64,000 nucleotides of DNA, from the NCBI RefSeq assembly GCF_037126465.1, contig NC_088203.1:95108668-95172667 (forward strand). The letters are read 5' to 3'. How positions within the stretch are numbered: position 1 is the stretch's first letter; each line of letters opens with the position of its first letter. The DNA comes from Ornithodoros turicata (Eukaryota > Arthropoda > Arachnida > Ixodida > Argasidae). Position numbers and translations under genes: made by a program. This document shows positions 1 through 11,001 of this stretch, in pieces. Below the pieces are notes generated by a model, which saw only the letters and a program-made list of their open reading frames with translations, was not told the origin of the DNA and ran no database searches.

Positions 1-274
1 AGGCGATAGCGTATGTATTCGCCATTCGACGTGGAGTTGCATGTTGAAACTGAAATTAATCCCTCGAGCGCCTAGTGCCATATGGCATCGCAATACCTGC
101 CCTCGGAAAAGAACACATTGGTTTCGGTTTCGAACTCTCGTTTCAGGGCCAATCAAAGTGTTATCAGCATCACTTTGCACATGTCTTCCGAGGGGTGTGA
201 TGCACTGATCTCTATAGTAATAGGATGGATAGCGGATTGAGGGTGCAACCATACGCTTTCAGACATATGTTTTC

Positions 275-400
275 ACAGTTCCCTTAGAAGTCGGCCCAGG
301 ACGCACATTCCCCAGGGCGTCAGTCGTGACGTTGCCCACATACGTGAGGCCGACAACGGCAAGCCCTTTCACCATCACCACCACCACCACGGTCACCGCC
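275..400 (-). repeat. SINE-like repeat fragment
   Basis: A block containing GTCGGCCCAGGACGCACATT and a CAACGGCAAGC box near a His-codon-like CACCAC run. The same block recurs, in either orientation, near 13716-13795, 23425-23495, 25205-25285, 25505-25575 and 35205-35315. Repetition alone identifies it as an interspersed element. The shared 'cctgggccgac' phrase also occurs in the tRNA-headed SINE of this window, so the two families may be related. Confidence 0.6.
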
Positions 401-495
401 CCCCCCCCCCCCATCTTGGGAAGCTCAAAACATTGCAATTCGCGACTGCAGCTGCATATTCTGCATGCGCCTTTGCGTGACATTTTTATCGCGTC

Positions 496-1149
496 ATGCC
501 CGCCTGCTGTGGTTATGGATGTACTGCCCGTACTGGCAAGGCATCGGGAACGACATTTCACAAGTAAGTGACTTAGTTTTATAAATATATGTGATTTATT
601 AGTCCACGAGCGGGGCGACAAAACGGTGCGCGGCACTTTGTGGCTCGTACGTCAAGATCTAAACGTTAAACTTTAAGCAGTACTTTATCTGGACAGAGTC
701 ATTGTGATATACAAACTTCCTGTAGTTCTCTGGTATGGTCTGAGCACGCAGCAGGTGTTGAAGCGCGCTTGTCAGGTGTGGGATCTACCACTGAGTTTGG
801 CGATCACGGTATCGCCAATTGCTTGCCTGGATCAGCCTTGTCATCCCTGCCGCAATTCATGGCATAAATGATTCAATGCAGGTTCCCTCACAGCCGCCCG
901 GATCTTTTAAAAAAGTGGGTGGTGAACGTCAGGCGAAAGGACTGTACGCCGTCGAGGACATCAGTGGTCTGCAGCAAACATTTTGAAGACAGCTGCTTCG
1001 ACAGAACGGGGCAGATCGTTCGTTTGAGGCCTGACGCTGTGCCCACCAAGTTCGATTTCCCAGAGCCCCTCGAGAAAGTAATAATGCATGCATCATATGT
1101 AGAGGCCGGATTTATATGCACTAAAAGCTGGTTGAACACACATGCATGA
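496..1149 (+). CDS. THAP-domain DNA-binding protein, two exons
   Basis: THAP domains are zinc-coordinating C2CH modules that bind DNA in the nucleus; they occur in transcription regulators and in P-element transposases. Exon 1 is 496-563 (starts MPACCGYGCTARTG), with donor GTAAGT at 564. Exon 2 is 882-1149, after acceptor AG at 880-881. The join restores FHKFP at residues 21-25. Visible THAP landmarks are the C4-x4-C9 pair, W35, C53-x2-H56 (CSKHF) and the closing AVPTKF box at 75-80, so the domain is complete at about 80 residues. The predicted product is only 111 residues, with 31 after the domain, which is short for the family. A GT at about 1077 (after EPLEK) could be a further donor leading to exons I cannot find. 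It may be a host regulator, a THAP-only remnant, or the 5' end of a P-like element. I favour a genuine THAP coding region but am unsure that it is an intact gene. Confidence 0.75.
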
Positions 1150-1711
1150 AAAATTCATTATACTTGCTCAATAGGTGCACCTCTAGAAATGCACTTGCGT
1201 GCATTTAAAACATTTAACAAATTTCCTGGGGCAACAATATCTTACATTATGCAGTGTAAAAAAAAAGCATGCAGGGGTGAAAGTATGTATCTGCATGAAA
1301 ATCTGGCCTCTATGAATCATGCTCCCTAATTAGAGTTTCAAGTGATGGTTGCTGACTAGAATCAGTACTGCATGAAGGGTACCTTAAAGCTGCAGCTAGT
1401 CCAATATACGAAAACACTCCTGAATTATGCATTCACATGCAGTTAAAAGCCACTCCATATTGCATAGGACAATACTAAGATGCATGAAAATTTGTATTGC
1501 AAATTTGTATTTGAAAAAAGTATTGCATGAAAATTTTGCCCAACAACTCATTTGTGAGATATACTAACACACCAGCCACACGTCTTTTTGGTGCGTTCCA
1601 GAATGTTTATTCAGAGACAATAAATAACTCAACCTCGGACGTCTACTCTTTACTCTCCCTGCTTAGGATAACTGCCAACTGGCAAACACAAACATTTTGC
1701 AATATCTGCGC

Positions 1712-2247
1712 TTACATTTTCACACAGAAAGTGCAACCAAGGAGGGCCCCCCCATTAGATGCAATTGTTTTGGAAAGCCCCTGCATTTCTGAGATTTCCT
1801 TCACCTTCAGACGCCTGCCGCTCAGCACTTCCTCCTCGACACAAGACAAATTTTCTTGTGTCACCACTTCCACTGGACGGCCATTGCGTGGATCACCTTC
1901 AATGGACTCTCGCCCCAGTCGAAACTGCTTAGCCGAGTCTTTTACCGTTGTGTACGACGGAGAGGCTTCCCTGTACACGTTGTCCAGTCGCGCTTTAATT
2001 TCTTTGGGCGTAAAGTCCCCCTTTTGTCAAGAAGTTAATCACACCGCGGCACTCGATTTTTTTCCATTTTAACTGAAGGGTGCACCCTGGTCGTTTGAAA
2101 TGACGCTCTCCAACAGACAAAAGCATGGAGAGGGTTGAGGGTGGTGCTCCGGCCCTCCAACAGATGGCGTCACGCGTCCTTAATCGCATTTTCAAATTCG
2201 CGCTCATTTTCTACCTCGAGCCGGAAACTTATGGAACCACCCTCGTA
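1712..2247 (-). pseudogene. mariner transposase N-terminal fragment with 5' TIR, broken
   Basis: Read on the minus strand, the first part (about 2076 down to 1995) encodes KKIECRGVINFLTK, and a second frame (1978 down to 1712) encodes REASPSYTTVKD, DPRNGRPVEVVT and RRLKVKEISE. These are the classic N-terminal helix-turn-helix pieces of mariner/SETMAR-type transposases. The two parts lie in different frames, so the gene is frameshifted, and the catalytic DDD region is absent. A 20-base motif at 2228-2247 (minus strand TACGAGGGTGGTTC...) sits about 170 bases before the start, where the 5' terminal inverted repeat should be. The same motif with one mismatch lies at 53081-53100. This is a dead 5' half of a mariner element. 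Confidence 0.8.
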
Positions 2248-3327
2248 TGTTCGAATGCAGCCCAAATGAAAACCATGTGATCCGTCTTATCCAAGAAGTT
2301 TCCCAGTGCTACAGCAGGATCAGACTGTACCGCCTTGCCAAAGAATATACAGAGAAGGTGACAGCCAGGCCTTATCTGCGAAAGAAATTGTCAAGGTTGA
2401 TCGTATTCAACAACCAGTAATGCACTCTACTCACTTACCTGGTTGACTGCTTCAAACTTGCTTTTGCAACTGGACTTGTGGTACTTCGATGTTGGAGCTT
2501 TCACCACAAGACCTTGCTACTTAGCCTTTTTATGACTTATTCACTCTGTCTCTAGTCATCTTGAACTGTCTTTACCGCCATTTACCTCCCCATTGCATAT
2601 ATTTCTAGTTGATATGTTTTTACCGTCATATAGCCTTTATATCACATACTTAATTCTCATTCTAGTCCTTTGGAAGTGCTTTAGCGTCGTTCGACATTTC
2701 GTGTCATGACTAGTCATATCTAAACTTCCTGTGCAAAGCATAATGTAATGCAAGCATATTAAGGTGGTTTCATAAACAAACGTACCAAATATTGCTGAAT
2801 GCTGAGAGTCAATTCTGAGAATACTGCTCCCTGGCATTCCACACCCCCGAGCAGAAAGGAAATGGGAGAAACACGAGACGCAGCACGCTGCACACGCTGA
2901 CGGACGACAAAGGAAACGTAACACAACAAATACAACACCACGCAAAACCAGCAAATCACGTAATCGAAGTTCAAAGTACAAAATTGGAACGACACGCGCT
3001 CACACGAGTACAAAATAGAAAGGAAATAACATATATGTGACGGGTTTTCACACAAAAAACGTAAGGAACCCAATCACGAGGAATTTCTGCAGGATCCGTG
3101 GCGAAGCAGCAAGGGAAGCGCTCACAAACAGCAAGACTTGTCACAGCTTACATGCATTCCTAGCTGTAATGGCTCTTTTGAGCACCGCAATATGGCGGCC
3201 GGTTGGCGTACCCTTTCCTGCGATACCTCACCAATCCGCTATCCAGCCTTCATACATAGAGATCAGTGGTGTGATGTTAGTTTCATCGTGTCGTTTTTTC
3301 TCTCGATATCAGGTATTCTAGACAGGG

Positions 3328-3419
3328 CTCCATAACGGCAAACCTGAGCGGGGCAAAAACATGTAGACAGCACAACACAGCCCCGTGTTTTTGTCCCGCT
3401 CAGTTTGCCGTTATGGAGT
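3328..3419. repeat. short inverted repeat (hairpin)
   Basis: The arms are CTCCATAACGGCAAACCTGA and its near-perfect reverse complement ending TTGCCGTTATGGAG, each about 33 bases long around a loop of about 25 bases. The arms also include a GCGGGGCAAAAACA match. It is probably a small foldback element; no target duplication is evident. Confidence 0.6.
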
Positions 3420-3540
3420 TCATCCACCAGCTTGTCTGTGTGTGTGCAATTTTATCTGTATTCTAGACAGGGGGACGCATAAAAATGCCCTACAGACACT
3501 ACCTACAGAGTGCAAATAGAAACGCAAAGGGACAAACAAT

Positions 3541-4135
3541 ATTTATTTATTTATTATATACATTAAATGCCCATACAGGCATTACATAAAGGGGGGGGGG
3601 ACAAAATGATAGCATCACAGCAAAGCAACAATAGCGAAACAACAATAGCGATAACACGCACACAAAGTATCAAAGGCACGCAATGTAAACGAAATACACT
3701 GTAACGTGACAGACATATGAAAGAGGTGTGGCATATGAGTAGGTCGCACAGTCCTCTTTTAAACTCAACGGGGTTGGTGATTGCAACAAGAGATGAGGGT
3801 AAGGTGTTCCGTTCGGAAATCGCTAATGGGATGAATGACTTCGAAAATCTCAATGTACGAGCTCTAGGGCAGGTGATATAACAAAGATGTTGAGTTCGAG
3901 TTAGTCGACGATGAGAAGTACACAAATCAATTTCGGCGAAAGGAACCTGTGAGTAATATAATCTGTGGAATAAGTGTGCCGTGCTATTTTTCTCCGAACA
4001 ACAAGAGGAGGGTGAGGGTGCCAACATCCTGTTTTGAGGCTGTAATGCTAGTAAATCTAGGGTAATTAGAGGTTATGTACCGTACGGCCCTATTCTGAAC
4101 TGCTTCAACATCATTAGTGAGCTCAATCAAGATCA
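3541..4135 (-). pseudogene. non-LTR retrotransposon (LINE) reverse transcriptase C-terminal end, broken
   Basis: On the minus strand, the sequence from about 4135 reads VEAVQNRAVRYITSNYPR, the usual 'Q.RA.R.I...Y' signature after the RT fingers/thumb region. A frame change near 4027 then leads into ARTLRFSKSFIPLAISERNT and NPVEFKRGLCDLL, matching the conserved 'sFfpr.i..WN.LP......FK..L' C-terminus of jockey/CR1/L2-like LINEs. The 3' end runs into a C-run (plus-strand G-run at 3590) and an AATAAATAAATAAAT tail at 3541-3553. Only the last part of ORF2 survives. Confidence 0.7.
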
Positions 4136-4704
4136 TTCAAGGTCAATACTTACAGTCAAGCTCAGGGTTACGTCTACTAGCAGAATGAACTTCACAAACT
4201 GCCAGTACTAGGGCAAGGCCCAAAAGATAAAACTGCATTTTCTATACTTTTGGCCAAAATACGAAGCAGGTGACTAAGATTCCGGCAAAAACTTTACGGT
4301 CCTATTTTCGAGTCTTCCACGAAAGATTTATACCGCAACATTGTTCCATATGGTTTACGGGCCGGTTCAGCTGCGAGAGACACGAAGCAGAGTTCCAGTT
4401 TTCGTAATAAACCTCACTTTCGGGTCACGCCATATTATCAACGGTTAAAACTCTTTCTTCACGGCGCGTTATTGCCTTCCCCGCGTAAATTCCGTTTGAG
4501 GCTGTAAAGGGACGTAATTAACTAAAACAGAGCGTCTCTTTACGGCACGCTCGCAACGTGGCAATAACGAACATCGAGGAGTACAATCCGGGAACGAGGT
4601 ATAAATTCTCTATCGCCACTCGACGTCAGAATCCACATCGACATAACGTAATAGCGCGTTTCTCTCTCTCTTTCTTATTTTTATTTAATTTCTGTTTCTT
4701 AAAT

Positions 4705-4950
4705 CTTAAAAATGAAGTTCACCGCATAGCACGCTCCTAGCCAATCATCATCTCGAATGATATCGTTATCTGCATTGATTTGTTGAAAACAGGAGGCGTA
4801 CACCTTTTTTGTGACACTTACGCTGTTCATAATTGTCACAAAAAAGGCGTACGCCTCCCGCTTTCAACAAATCAAGGCAGATAACGATATCATTCGAGAT
4901 TATGGTTGGCTAGGAGCGTGCTATGCGGTGACGTTTTGTTTTTAGAGTGT
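4705..4950. mobile_element. foldback MITE, TA family (CACTCTTAAAAATGAAC ends), copy 1
   Basis: This is an almost full-length palindrome. Its arms contain TTCACCGCATAGCACGCTC, ATGATATCGTTATCTG, GATTTGTTGAAAAC and GGCGTACGCC, mirrored after a centre near 4828. The family has no coding capacity. In better-preserved copies it ends in CACTCTTA...TAAGAGTG flanked by TA, the target site typical of Tc1/mariner-type transposition. This copy has worn ends. Confidence 0.85.
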
Positions 4951-4974
4951 TTCTTCTTTTTTTATATATTTCTT

Positions 4975-5095
4975 GCTGTATTGTTCCACCCACAAAAGCG
5001 TTTTGGCGTAGCCAGTCCTGGCAGGTCGGGACTAACCTCTCTATATTTTTCTTTGATATCTACCACCACCTCTTGATATCCAATCCAATCCAAGA
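4975..5095 (+). repeat. LINE 3'-UTR fragment
   Basis: The piece GCGTAGCCAGTCCTGGCAGG...CGGGACTAACCTCTCTATAT matches GGGGTAGCCAGTCCGACTCT...CGACTAACATCCCTATTTTT in the 3' end of the LINE fragment at 59340-59860. It is a truncated copy of that tail. Confidence 0.5.
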
Positions 5096-5126
5096 AAAAC
5101 AGCAAGTTTTGTCTTTTTGCGGAGTA

Positions 5127-5364
5127 CACTGTTAAAACAGAACTTCACCGCATAGCACGCTCCTAGCCAACCGTCATTCCGAATGATATCATTCTGTACA
5201 TTGATTTGTTGAAAATGAGAGGAGGCGCCTATCTGGGACAGATTATCTTGTCCCAGATAGGCGCCTCCCCCCTGTTTTGAACAAATCATGACACAGAATG
5301 ATATCATTCGGTATGATGGTTGGTCAGGAGCGTGCTATGTGGTGAAGTTCTGTTTTAACAGTGT
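5127..5364. mobile_element. foldback MITE, TA family, subtype with CACTGTTAAAACAG ends
   Basis: Ends are CACTGTTAAAACAGAACTTC and its reverse complement, flanked on both sides by TA (5125-5126 and 5365-5366 region). The arms share the ACCGCATAGCACGCTC core of the main family, but the centre carries GGCGCCTATCTGGGACA instead of GGCGTACGCC. A second copy of this subtype is at 43904-44115. Confidence 0.85.
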
Positions 5365-5415
5365 AGATGCATTGCCACATCCACGTGGTATTTATGCTAA
5401 TGACTGGGAAACGGT

Positions 5416-5760
5416 GTGGGTTCGAACTCTGCCACCGGCAGCGCTGTCTCAGCTGCCCGTCAAATCGGCCCACGATGCACATTAAACCTCCCGTCTCTCA
5501 CTCTTTCCTGTTGCTCTTTGTTCACACGTGTACATCTGTACGTCCCACATGACTCGCTGAATGTGTGCTGTGTGTGCCCCCCAGCGATTCCGACATTTTA
5601 CACTCACTTGGTCGAAACTTTTGAACTACATATTGAACTCGATCATTTTAACCCTTTTTTTTTATCACATCACCACGTCCCACATGACCACACTTGCTTC
5701 GTGGCGGCAAGACGGAATGAAAAAGTAATACGTCAACCAGAAGCAACGTCGAGTGAAAAG
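5416..5760 (+). repeat. truncated tRNA-headed SINE followed by LINE-tail-like sequence
   Basis: It begins with GGTTCGAACTCTGCCACCGG (a B-box-like motif) and continues with the CGGCCCA...GATGCA body of the SINE that is complete at 46401. From about 5570 the text (TCGAAACTTTTGAACTACAT, then TTTTAACCC and a T-run) resembles the LINE 3' UTR near 59680-59830. Confidence 0.5.
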
Positions 5761-5875
5761 TAGACCGCAAACAGAATGCAGATCTGATCTGATTAGAATT
5801 AAAAGAGACAAAAAAAAAATGAGAAGAAAAATAAAATAATGTAGAGTAACAACAACAACAACTTTATTTTCGACC

Positions 5876-5982
5876 TTGGAGAGTGTTACTTCGAGAGAAG
5901 TAACACTCTCCACAAGAAGAACACTTCTTGAGAGAAGTAACACTTCTCACACTCGAGAGAAGTAACACTTGGAGAGTGTAGT
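5876..5982. repeat. cluster of short inverted and direct repeats (GAGAAGTAACACT)
   Basis: The unit AGAGAAGTAACACT appears three times on the plus strand (about 5894, 5932 and 5954), and its complement AGTGTTACTT occurs near 5881. CTTGGAGAGTGT flanks the block at both sides. The block can fold into several alternative hairpins. No gene is present here. Confidence 0.6.
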
Positions 5983-6953
5983 TAATGTAGAGTAGGCGAC
6001 CAATATCCCCATATTTTTCCGTTTTAAACCGAACCGAACCAACCAACAAAAACGGAAAGAAAGGAGATGCATCTGGTGCCATGGCAACGGCAAGTGAGCA
6101 ACCTAGCGTACGCTTTGTTGCGTAACGAACACGAGACCACTTATGTTACGCACGAAAACTGGCACACAGAATTTCACAGTTCCCAAATTTTTAAGCAAAG
6201 GCAAACTCTCCGCACCGTAGCACAATCGCCTTTGCACCGAAATGATCCAGTGTTCGTCGTATACAAGACGCGTGTGGTATCGAGCAACGGACGTATAAAA
6301 CAACGGATTGCTGCATCTCTACCGGCTCGCTGGATTTCTACCCATCAACGGCTTTAGAAGTCTCTTTTGAAACTGGATTCGACTGCACAGGCGTAATGTA
6401 CTAGGCAAATCATTCCAGTGTAAGCTTTACGAACACTGTAAGAATATAACAATGAAGGACACTCACGGATCCAGTATATACCCCAATGTTTGACTCGGGC
6501 TGGAGTATACACTCTACAGGGCGTACAAAGTGAAAAAAAAGAAAAACACCACCAGCAACAACAAATGCTACATTTAAAAGAAAAATGTGGTGACACGCCT
6601 ATCAGTAGATGCGACATGAAAGATACGCATGACCTTGAGTACATTACGCCTTATCTCATCGTCATTCACGTAGTTGTTGTTGCTCTTACACCAATTGTCT
6701 ATTAAACATCGCACCTGTGCTATTACTGTGAAGTAGCAAACAAACGATAACCGAGAAGAAACGGCAGGTGAATGAGGTAATTAGTTCGCACCTTTATCTT
6801 CATTACCCTTGTCTTAAAAGTTGACAGAGTAGGTGCTGTAAATATTGCTGCCGCACGCAAAAGCATGAAAAATACGCGAAACGAAGACATTTGTCGTAAA
6901 TTGTGGGCGCCGCGACGAAAACCATAAAACATTTCAGACAACACGCGGGTTGG

Positions 6954-6961
6954 TATAAATA
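6954..6961 (+). promoter_or_regulatory. TATA box of gene A
   Basis: TATAAATA lies 45 bases before the ATG of gene A. An initiator-like CAGTCA follows about 30 bases downstream (6985-6990), giving a short 5' leader. Position and sequence are typical of an arthropod core promoter. Confidence 0.65.
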
Positions 6962-6998
6962 GGGTGGGCCTTGAAACGCATGTACAGTCACCTTCAGG

Positions 6999-9900
6999 AT
7001 GGATCCAAAGACGACCCTGTACGTATTCTGCATTGTCATGCTCCTCGTGGGATTATGCAATGCGAAAAAGGCCAAGCCTAACCGTAAGGACGACGAGGAT
7101 GACGATGATGATGATGATGGCGATGATGTTTATGACAACGGAGAAAAGTCTGTGAACGGTATGTGTTCGAGAACGCTGCTGTTACATTTCTTCTTTCTTT
7201 TTTTTTTTTTTTTATTGACGCTTGCGACTGTTGACAACAGACTGGTTAAAAAGATGCATGGTTACAACGATGTTTGCGCATTGTTTTAATCGGGAATTTT
7301 GTCACCCGGTTGCAATGCACTTCTTCCTCGCATTTCAGTGTACAAAATGGAGCTCACGTGCCTCGTACATCTCACGAGGGACCTCCAAACGTGGCCGCCG
7401 GTAGGAAACCAGTTTTTCTTCTTCTTCTTCAAACTTTATTTCGATTTAGACGGTCTGGTCGAGAAAACAATGAAAACGGACCTGCGGCGATTAAGAATAT
7501 GCTGCCAACAAATTACATTGTGTTCCTCAAAAGCGATATAGTCATTCGAGCTTCTAAATTTTCCTGTTTGCCATCAGTGTAGTTTGTGTTGAGCACAAGT
7601 TGTGCATTACGTACGTAATAAATTTTCCCATAACAAACAACTACTTGTTTTCTTCGCGAGCAGAAACCGTCGAAAGAGTTACCGCAGTGGGTGAGTGATG
7701 TGTTCGCTCGATACGCTGTTGCTACACTCTTAAGACAACGCTTCGCCTCATAGCACGCTGAAGGCCAACCATTGTACAGAGTGATATCTCTATCACTCTT
7801 AATTTGTGGAAAGCGTGGGGCGTACGCCTTTTTGTGACAATTAACGTTCCTGCATAAGTGTCGCAAAAAGGCGTACTCTTCCCGTTTTCAACAAATCAGA
7901 GGAGAGAACGTTGCCATTCGGGATGATGGTTGGCTAGGAGCGTGCTATGTGGTGAAGTTCATTTTTAAGAGTGTACGATCTATAGTTCATCTACAAGGAT
8001 ACAAAGCAAAACCTTTTAGATATTTCAACGTCTGGCTGTATCCGAATATATTTTTCGAATGTTTGACAATTAATATTTGGTCATCCCAACATGCCTAACA
8101 CTTGTGCCCTTTTCTAAGTACGCGGAAGTCGAGGCTATTGCTGACAGCTGCGAAAAGAAGGCTGGGTTAAAAGATTCTTGCGAGCACAAAGATAAGGTAA
8201 ATCGGTTATTTTGACACAAATAGGGTGGCTATACCTTGTCGGGAGCAAAACAGGCCACTAATCTGAAGCCGCTTGCAGGTCAAGAACTACCTCGAGTGCA
8301 TGCGCAACGGCGCAAAGAAGGTGGTAAGTTTCTGCTTCGGTATACCTCGTTACAATCCCTATACAACGGTGCTTGACGCGCTTTCCAGTCTCTTTATTCG
8401 TCGAGAAAACGAAGCATTGGAAGGCGAAAGCGGAGAGTTGCGTCAGCGCTGGCAGAAGTCCCATGGTTATACTAAGCGTTCGTTGAAAGTTTATTTTTTA
8501 GGGCATCCATTTTAGTCAAACGTAAAACCGTAGAACATTTCAGTATTTCACGTAGCTTTTCAGAAGCCAAATGTCTGAAAGTCAAAGTACAAGTTACAAA
8601 ATCGGGGGAAGTTGCGGGGAAGTTCAGTCGTAAGGGTGTATACACTCACGATATAACTGAGACAATAAGAAACGTAGATTTTTACAGTTCTCAAAATGCT
8701 AACTCCCGTATGCGTCGGCATTTACGGAAGAAGTCCGCGTCACTATAGTGTCCATTTACCGTCACTATTACGAATTCCATATAACAAACCTAGCCACGAG
8801 GAAGCAGCAGCGTATCTTAACTATCGGTTAACACAATCACCATATATACACCCTTGACGTGCGTAACAGTAACATGCGCTGTTTAAGTGCACACCATGGA
8901 AGCTGTCTACTGTCGAGACAAAAACAACAACAGATAAATTAATGATGATGTATGGACAGTGAACAGTAATATTCATGGGAAGTCATTAAAATAGCAACAG
9001 GTTATGGGCACGGACGCAGGTAGTGCAAATACATGCAATTAATTAAAGGGACACTAAAATGCAAAAACAACTTGCTCTCAAATGAAAGTCCGTGTTTCAA
9101 TTAGTGCAATTCAAGAAACGTGTGTGAACTACACTCTTAAAAATGACCTTCACCGCATAGCACGCTCGTAGCCAACCATAATCTCGAATGATATCGTTAT
9201 CTGCCCTGATTTGTTGAAAACGGGAGGCGTACGCCTTTTTTGTGACAATTATGAACAGCATAAGTGTCACAAAAAAGGCGTACGCCTCCCGTTTTCAACA
9301 AATCAGGGGGCTTAATCGCTTCATCGTCGTTACGGTTGTTACAAGCTAACGAGTGGCAGGAAATTCAAAAAGGCGGGCGGGAAATTTAAAAAGGTGGGCA
9401 CGTGATAAAACACGTGCACGCCGCTCTTCGCGCGATACGTGAAGGCCGTGGTACACGTCACGCGCAATGTGTCACGTGCCCACCTTTTTGAATTTTCCGC
9501 CATTCGTTAGCTTGTAACGACCGTAACCACGATGAAGCGATTAAGCCCCCAGGGCAGATAACGGTGTCATTCGAGACGATGGTTGGCTAGAAGCGTGCTA
9601 TGCGGTGAAGTTCATTTTTAAGAGTGTACGATAGCGTAGTTCACACAACGCTATCGTTTAGAAGAAAACCGCAATGAAAACAGAGCCGTCTTTGGCGGCA
9701 ACGAGTGGGATCCCCAGGAGGCAAAGATTGGCGGCATCCAATCAGATAGCAGGAGAAGCGCGAGCATACCTATCGTGGCTGTGTTAATTTGGAACGGGCC
9801 ATATCGTAGTGTTCCGTATATCCGCGGCATGATGCGCACTGCTGCAATTTTCGATACCGATTCATTGAATTTTAGCCCGTAACAGTTCCCGCTAATGTTC

Positions 9901-10827
9901 CACTGACAACATTTATCTTCACGTCCTTCGGACAGCCGCGCCAGTCCGCTTCGCAACGCGTACTATGTTTTTCAGCGGGATGACTGCGCCATGGCGTGGC
10001 ACGCGCAGCATGGACTAAAAAAACACCGATGCACGAGCTGAAACGGCGTTCACTGCTTAGCGCCGAAGCAAGAAAGAGTCCGGTATAATTTTCGTTCTAG
10101 CTTCCTAACGGAATCAAAGTTTTGGATTATGACAACAAGTATGAAATTAACACAGCGTGTAACGTAATTTAAAATTAACTTGTTTCTGCATTTTAGTGCC
10201 CATTTAAATTCATGCAATTCGTTAAGAGGGAGATTTTTGTTGTTACTTTAAGATGCGCACAAAAAATGCACTGCGCACTCACAGACATTAAACAACTGGA
10301 ATTCCAGCACTATACCATAAGTAATTTGTATAGTTTCCGCTGATTAAGTTCATCCACTGTTCTTCTCTTCTGCTTCCACTCTCGACCAAGGAGAACAAGA
10401 GACGTGGTCCTCGAGAGGAAAAGCTCTTTCTGACAGGTCTTCTTCTTTGTCTTAAAGGCTTGTCCTACTTATCACCTAAATTAGCAGCTAATAGCATAGA
10501 TGCAAGTTTTCCTTTAGTATGCTAATACCATTAATGCAAGTTTCCATCTGGTATAGAAAAATGACGTGGCCAAGAAGAGCTTCAAAACCTACAATGTAAG
10601 TGGCCGATGCAATGCGATCGGATGGAGCATGATTTCCTTTCAGACAATCTCGTTAAGTGCAGTAGATTTACGTTCAGTAATTAAATTTGTCTACACAGGG
10701 ATGCTTAAAAAAGTTCCTCACGTACCAAGACGAGAAGGAAGGCAGGTATGGATCAAAGAGCCTACTACGAAGCTTGAGACAGAACTTCCATTCTCTGAGG
10801 AGCAAGTACAGGTTTTACGACTACTGA
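6999..10827 (+). CDS. gene A: secreted cysteine-framework protein, six exons, unassigned family
   Basis: Exons by eye: 6999-7158, 7339-7400, 8119-8196, 8279-8323, 10557-10595, 10699-10827; all introns are GT-AG, phases 1,0,0,0,0. The product is about 170 residues. Residues 1-22 form a signal peptide (TTLYVFCIVMLLVGLCNA), followed by a basic patch (KKAKPNRK) and an Asp run at 31-43. Cysteines are C61, C85, C95, C107 and C130. Exons 2-5 match genes B and C in length and cysteine position. Exon 3 (AIADSCEKKAGLKDSC..DK) and exon 4 (VKNYLECMRNG) are clearly related to exon 3 and exon 4 of gene C. Size, signal peptide and helical Cys pattern recall tick microplusin-like or salivary effectors, but I cannot assign a family. 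The last exon is the least certain: another frame over the same bases is also open. A TATA box lies upstream and AATAAA lies 169 bases after the stop. Two MITEs sit in its introns. Confidence 0.7.
7723..7975. mobile_element. foldback MITE, TA family, in intron 2 of gene A
   Basis: Outer ends TACACTCTTAAG and TTTTTAAGAGTGTA include the flanking TA dinucleotides. The left arm is diverged (CTCATAGCACGCTGAAGGCC), whereas the right arm is close to consensus (GGCTAGGAGCGTGCTATGTG). It lies between exons 2 and 3 of gene A. Confidence 0.85.
9130..9628. mobile_element. foldback MITE, TA family, interrupted by a second MITE, in intron 4 of gene A
   Basis: Outer ends are TACACTCTTAAAAATGACC and TCATTTTTAAGAGTGTA. 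The arm sequence runs to CAAATCAG, is broken by 243 bases of another element (9307-9549) plus a CAG duplication, then resumes with GGCAGATAACGGTGTCATTC. Removing the insert restores the normal length of about 250 bases, so the order of insertion is clear. Confidence 0.9.
9307..9549. mobile_element. foldback MITE, CAG-target family, nested copy
   Basis: Terminal inverted repeats are GGGGCTTAATCGCTTCATCG and its complement, flanked by CAG on both sides (9304-9306 and 9550-9552). The arms contain CTAACGAGTGGC, GAAATTCAAAAAGGCGGGC and several CACGTG E-box palindromes; the centre is GCTCTTCGCGCGATACGTG. There is no ORF. Other copies are at 14931-15134, 22240-22481 and 43447-43689; two of the four are exactly 243 bases by my count. 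Confidence 0.9.
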
Positions 10828-10995
10828 GCCAATTGCAAGACCACACGGTCGTTGGCAGAACGCAATAGATTGGAAAAGAAGATGTTCTACTGACCCCGGT
10901 GACGAGTATAATCTAGGTTAGTCGGGAAAGAAAATCTCATAAAAAGATGGGTTAAAAAATGATGTGTAACAAGAACGTGATATTCCTTTGAACAC

Positions 10996-11001
10996 AATAA
11001 A
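10996..11001 (+). promoter_or_regulatory. polyadenylation signal AATAAA of gene A
   Basis: A canonical AATAAA lies 169 bases after the proposed stop codon of gene A. It fits a short 3' UTR. Confidence 0.55.

Noticed and set aside
1527..2072. 181-codon plus-strand ORF
   Set aside because: It is the antisense shadow of the mariner transposase remnant on the minus strand.
7668..7691. Possible 27-base micro-exon in gene A (AG|AAACCGTCG...TGG|GTGAGT)
   Set aside because: No counterpart exists in B or C, and direct joining of exon 2 to exon 3 already aligns with the paralogs.
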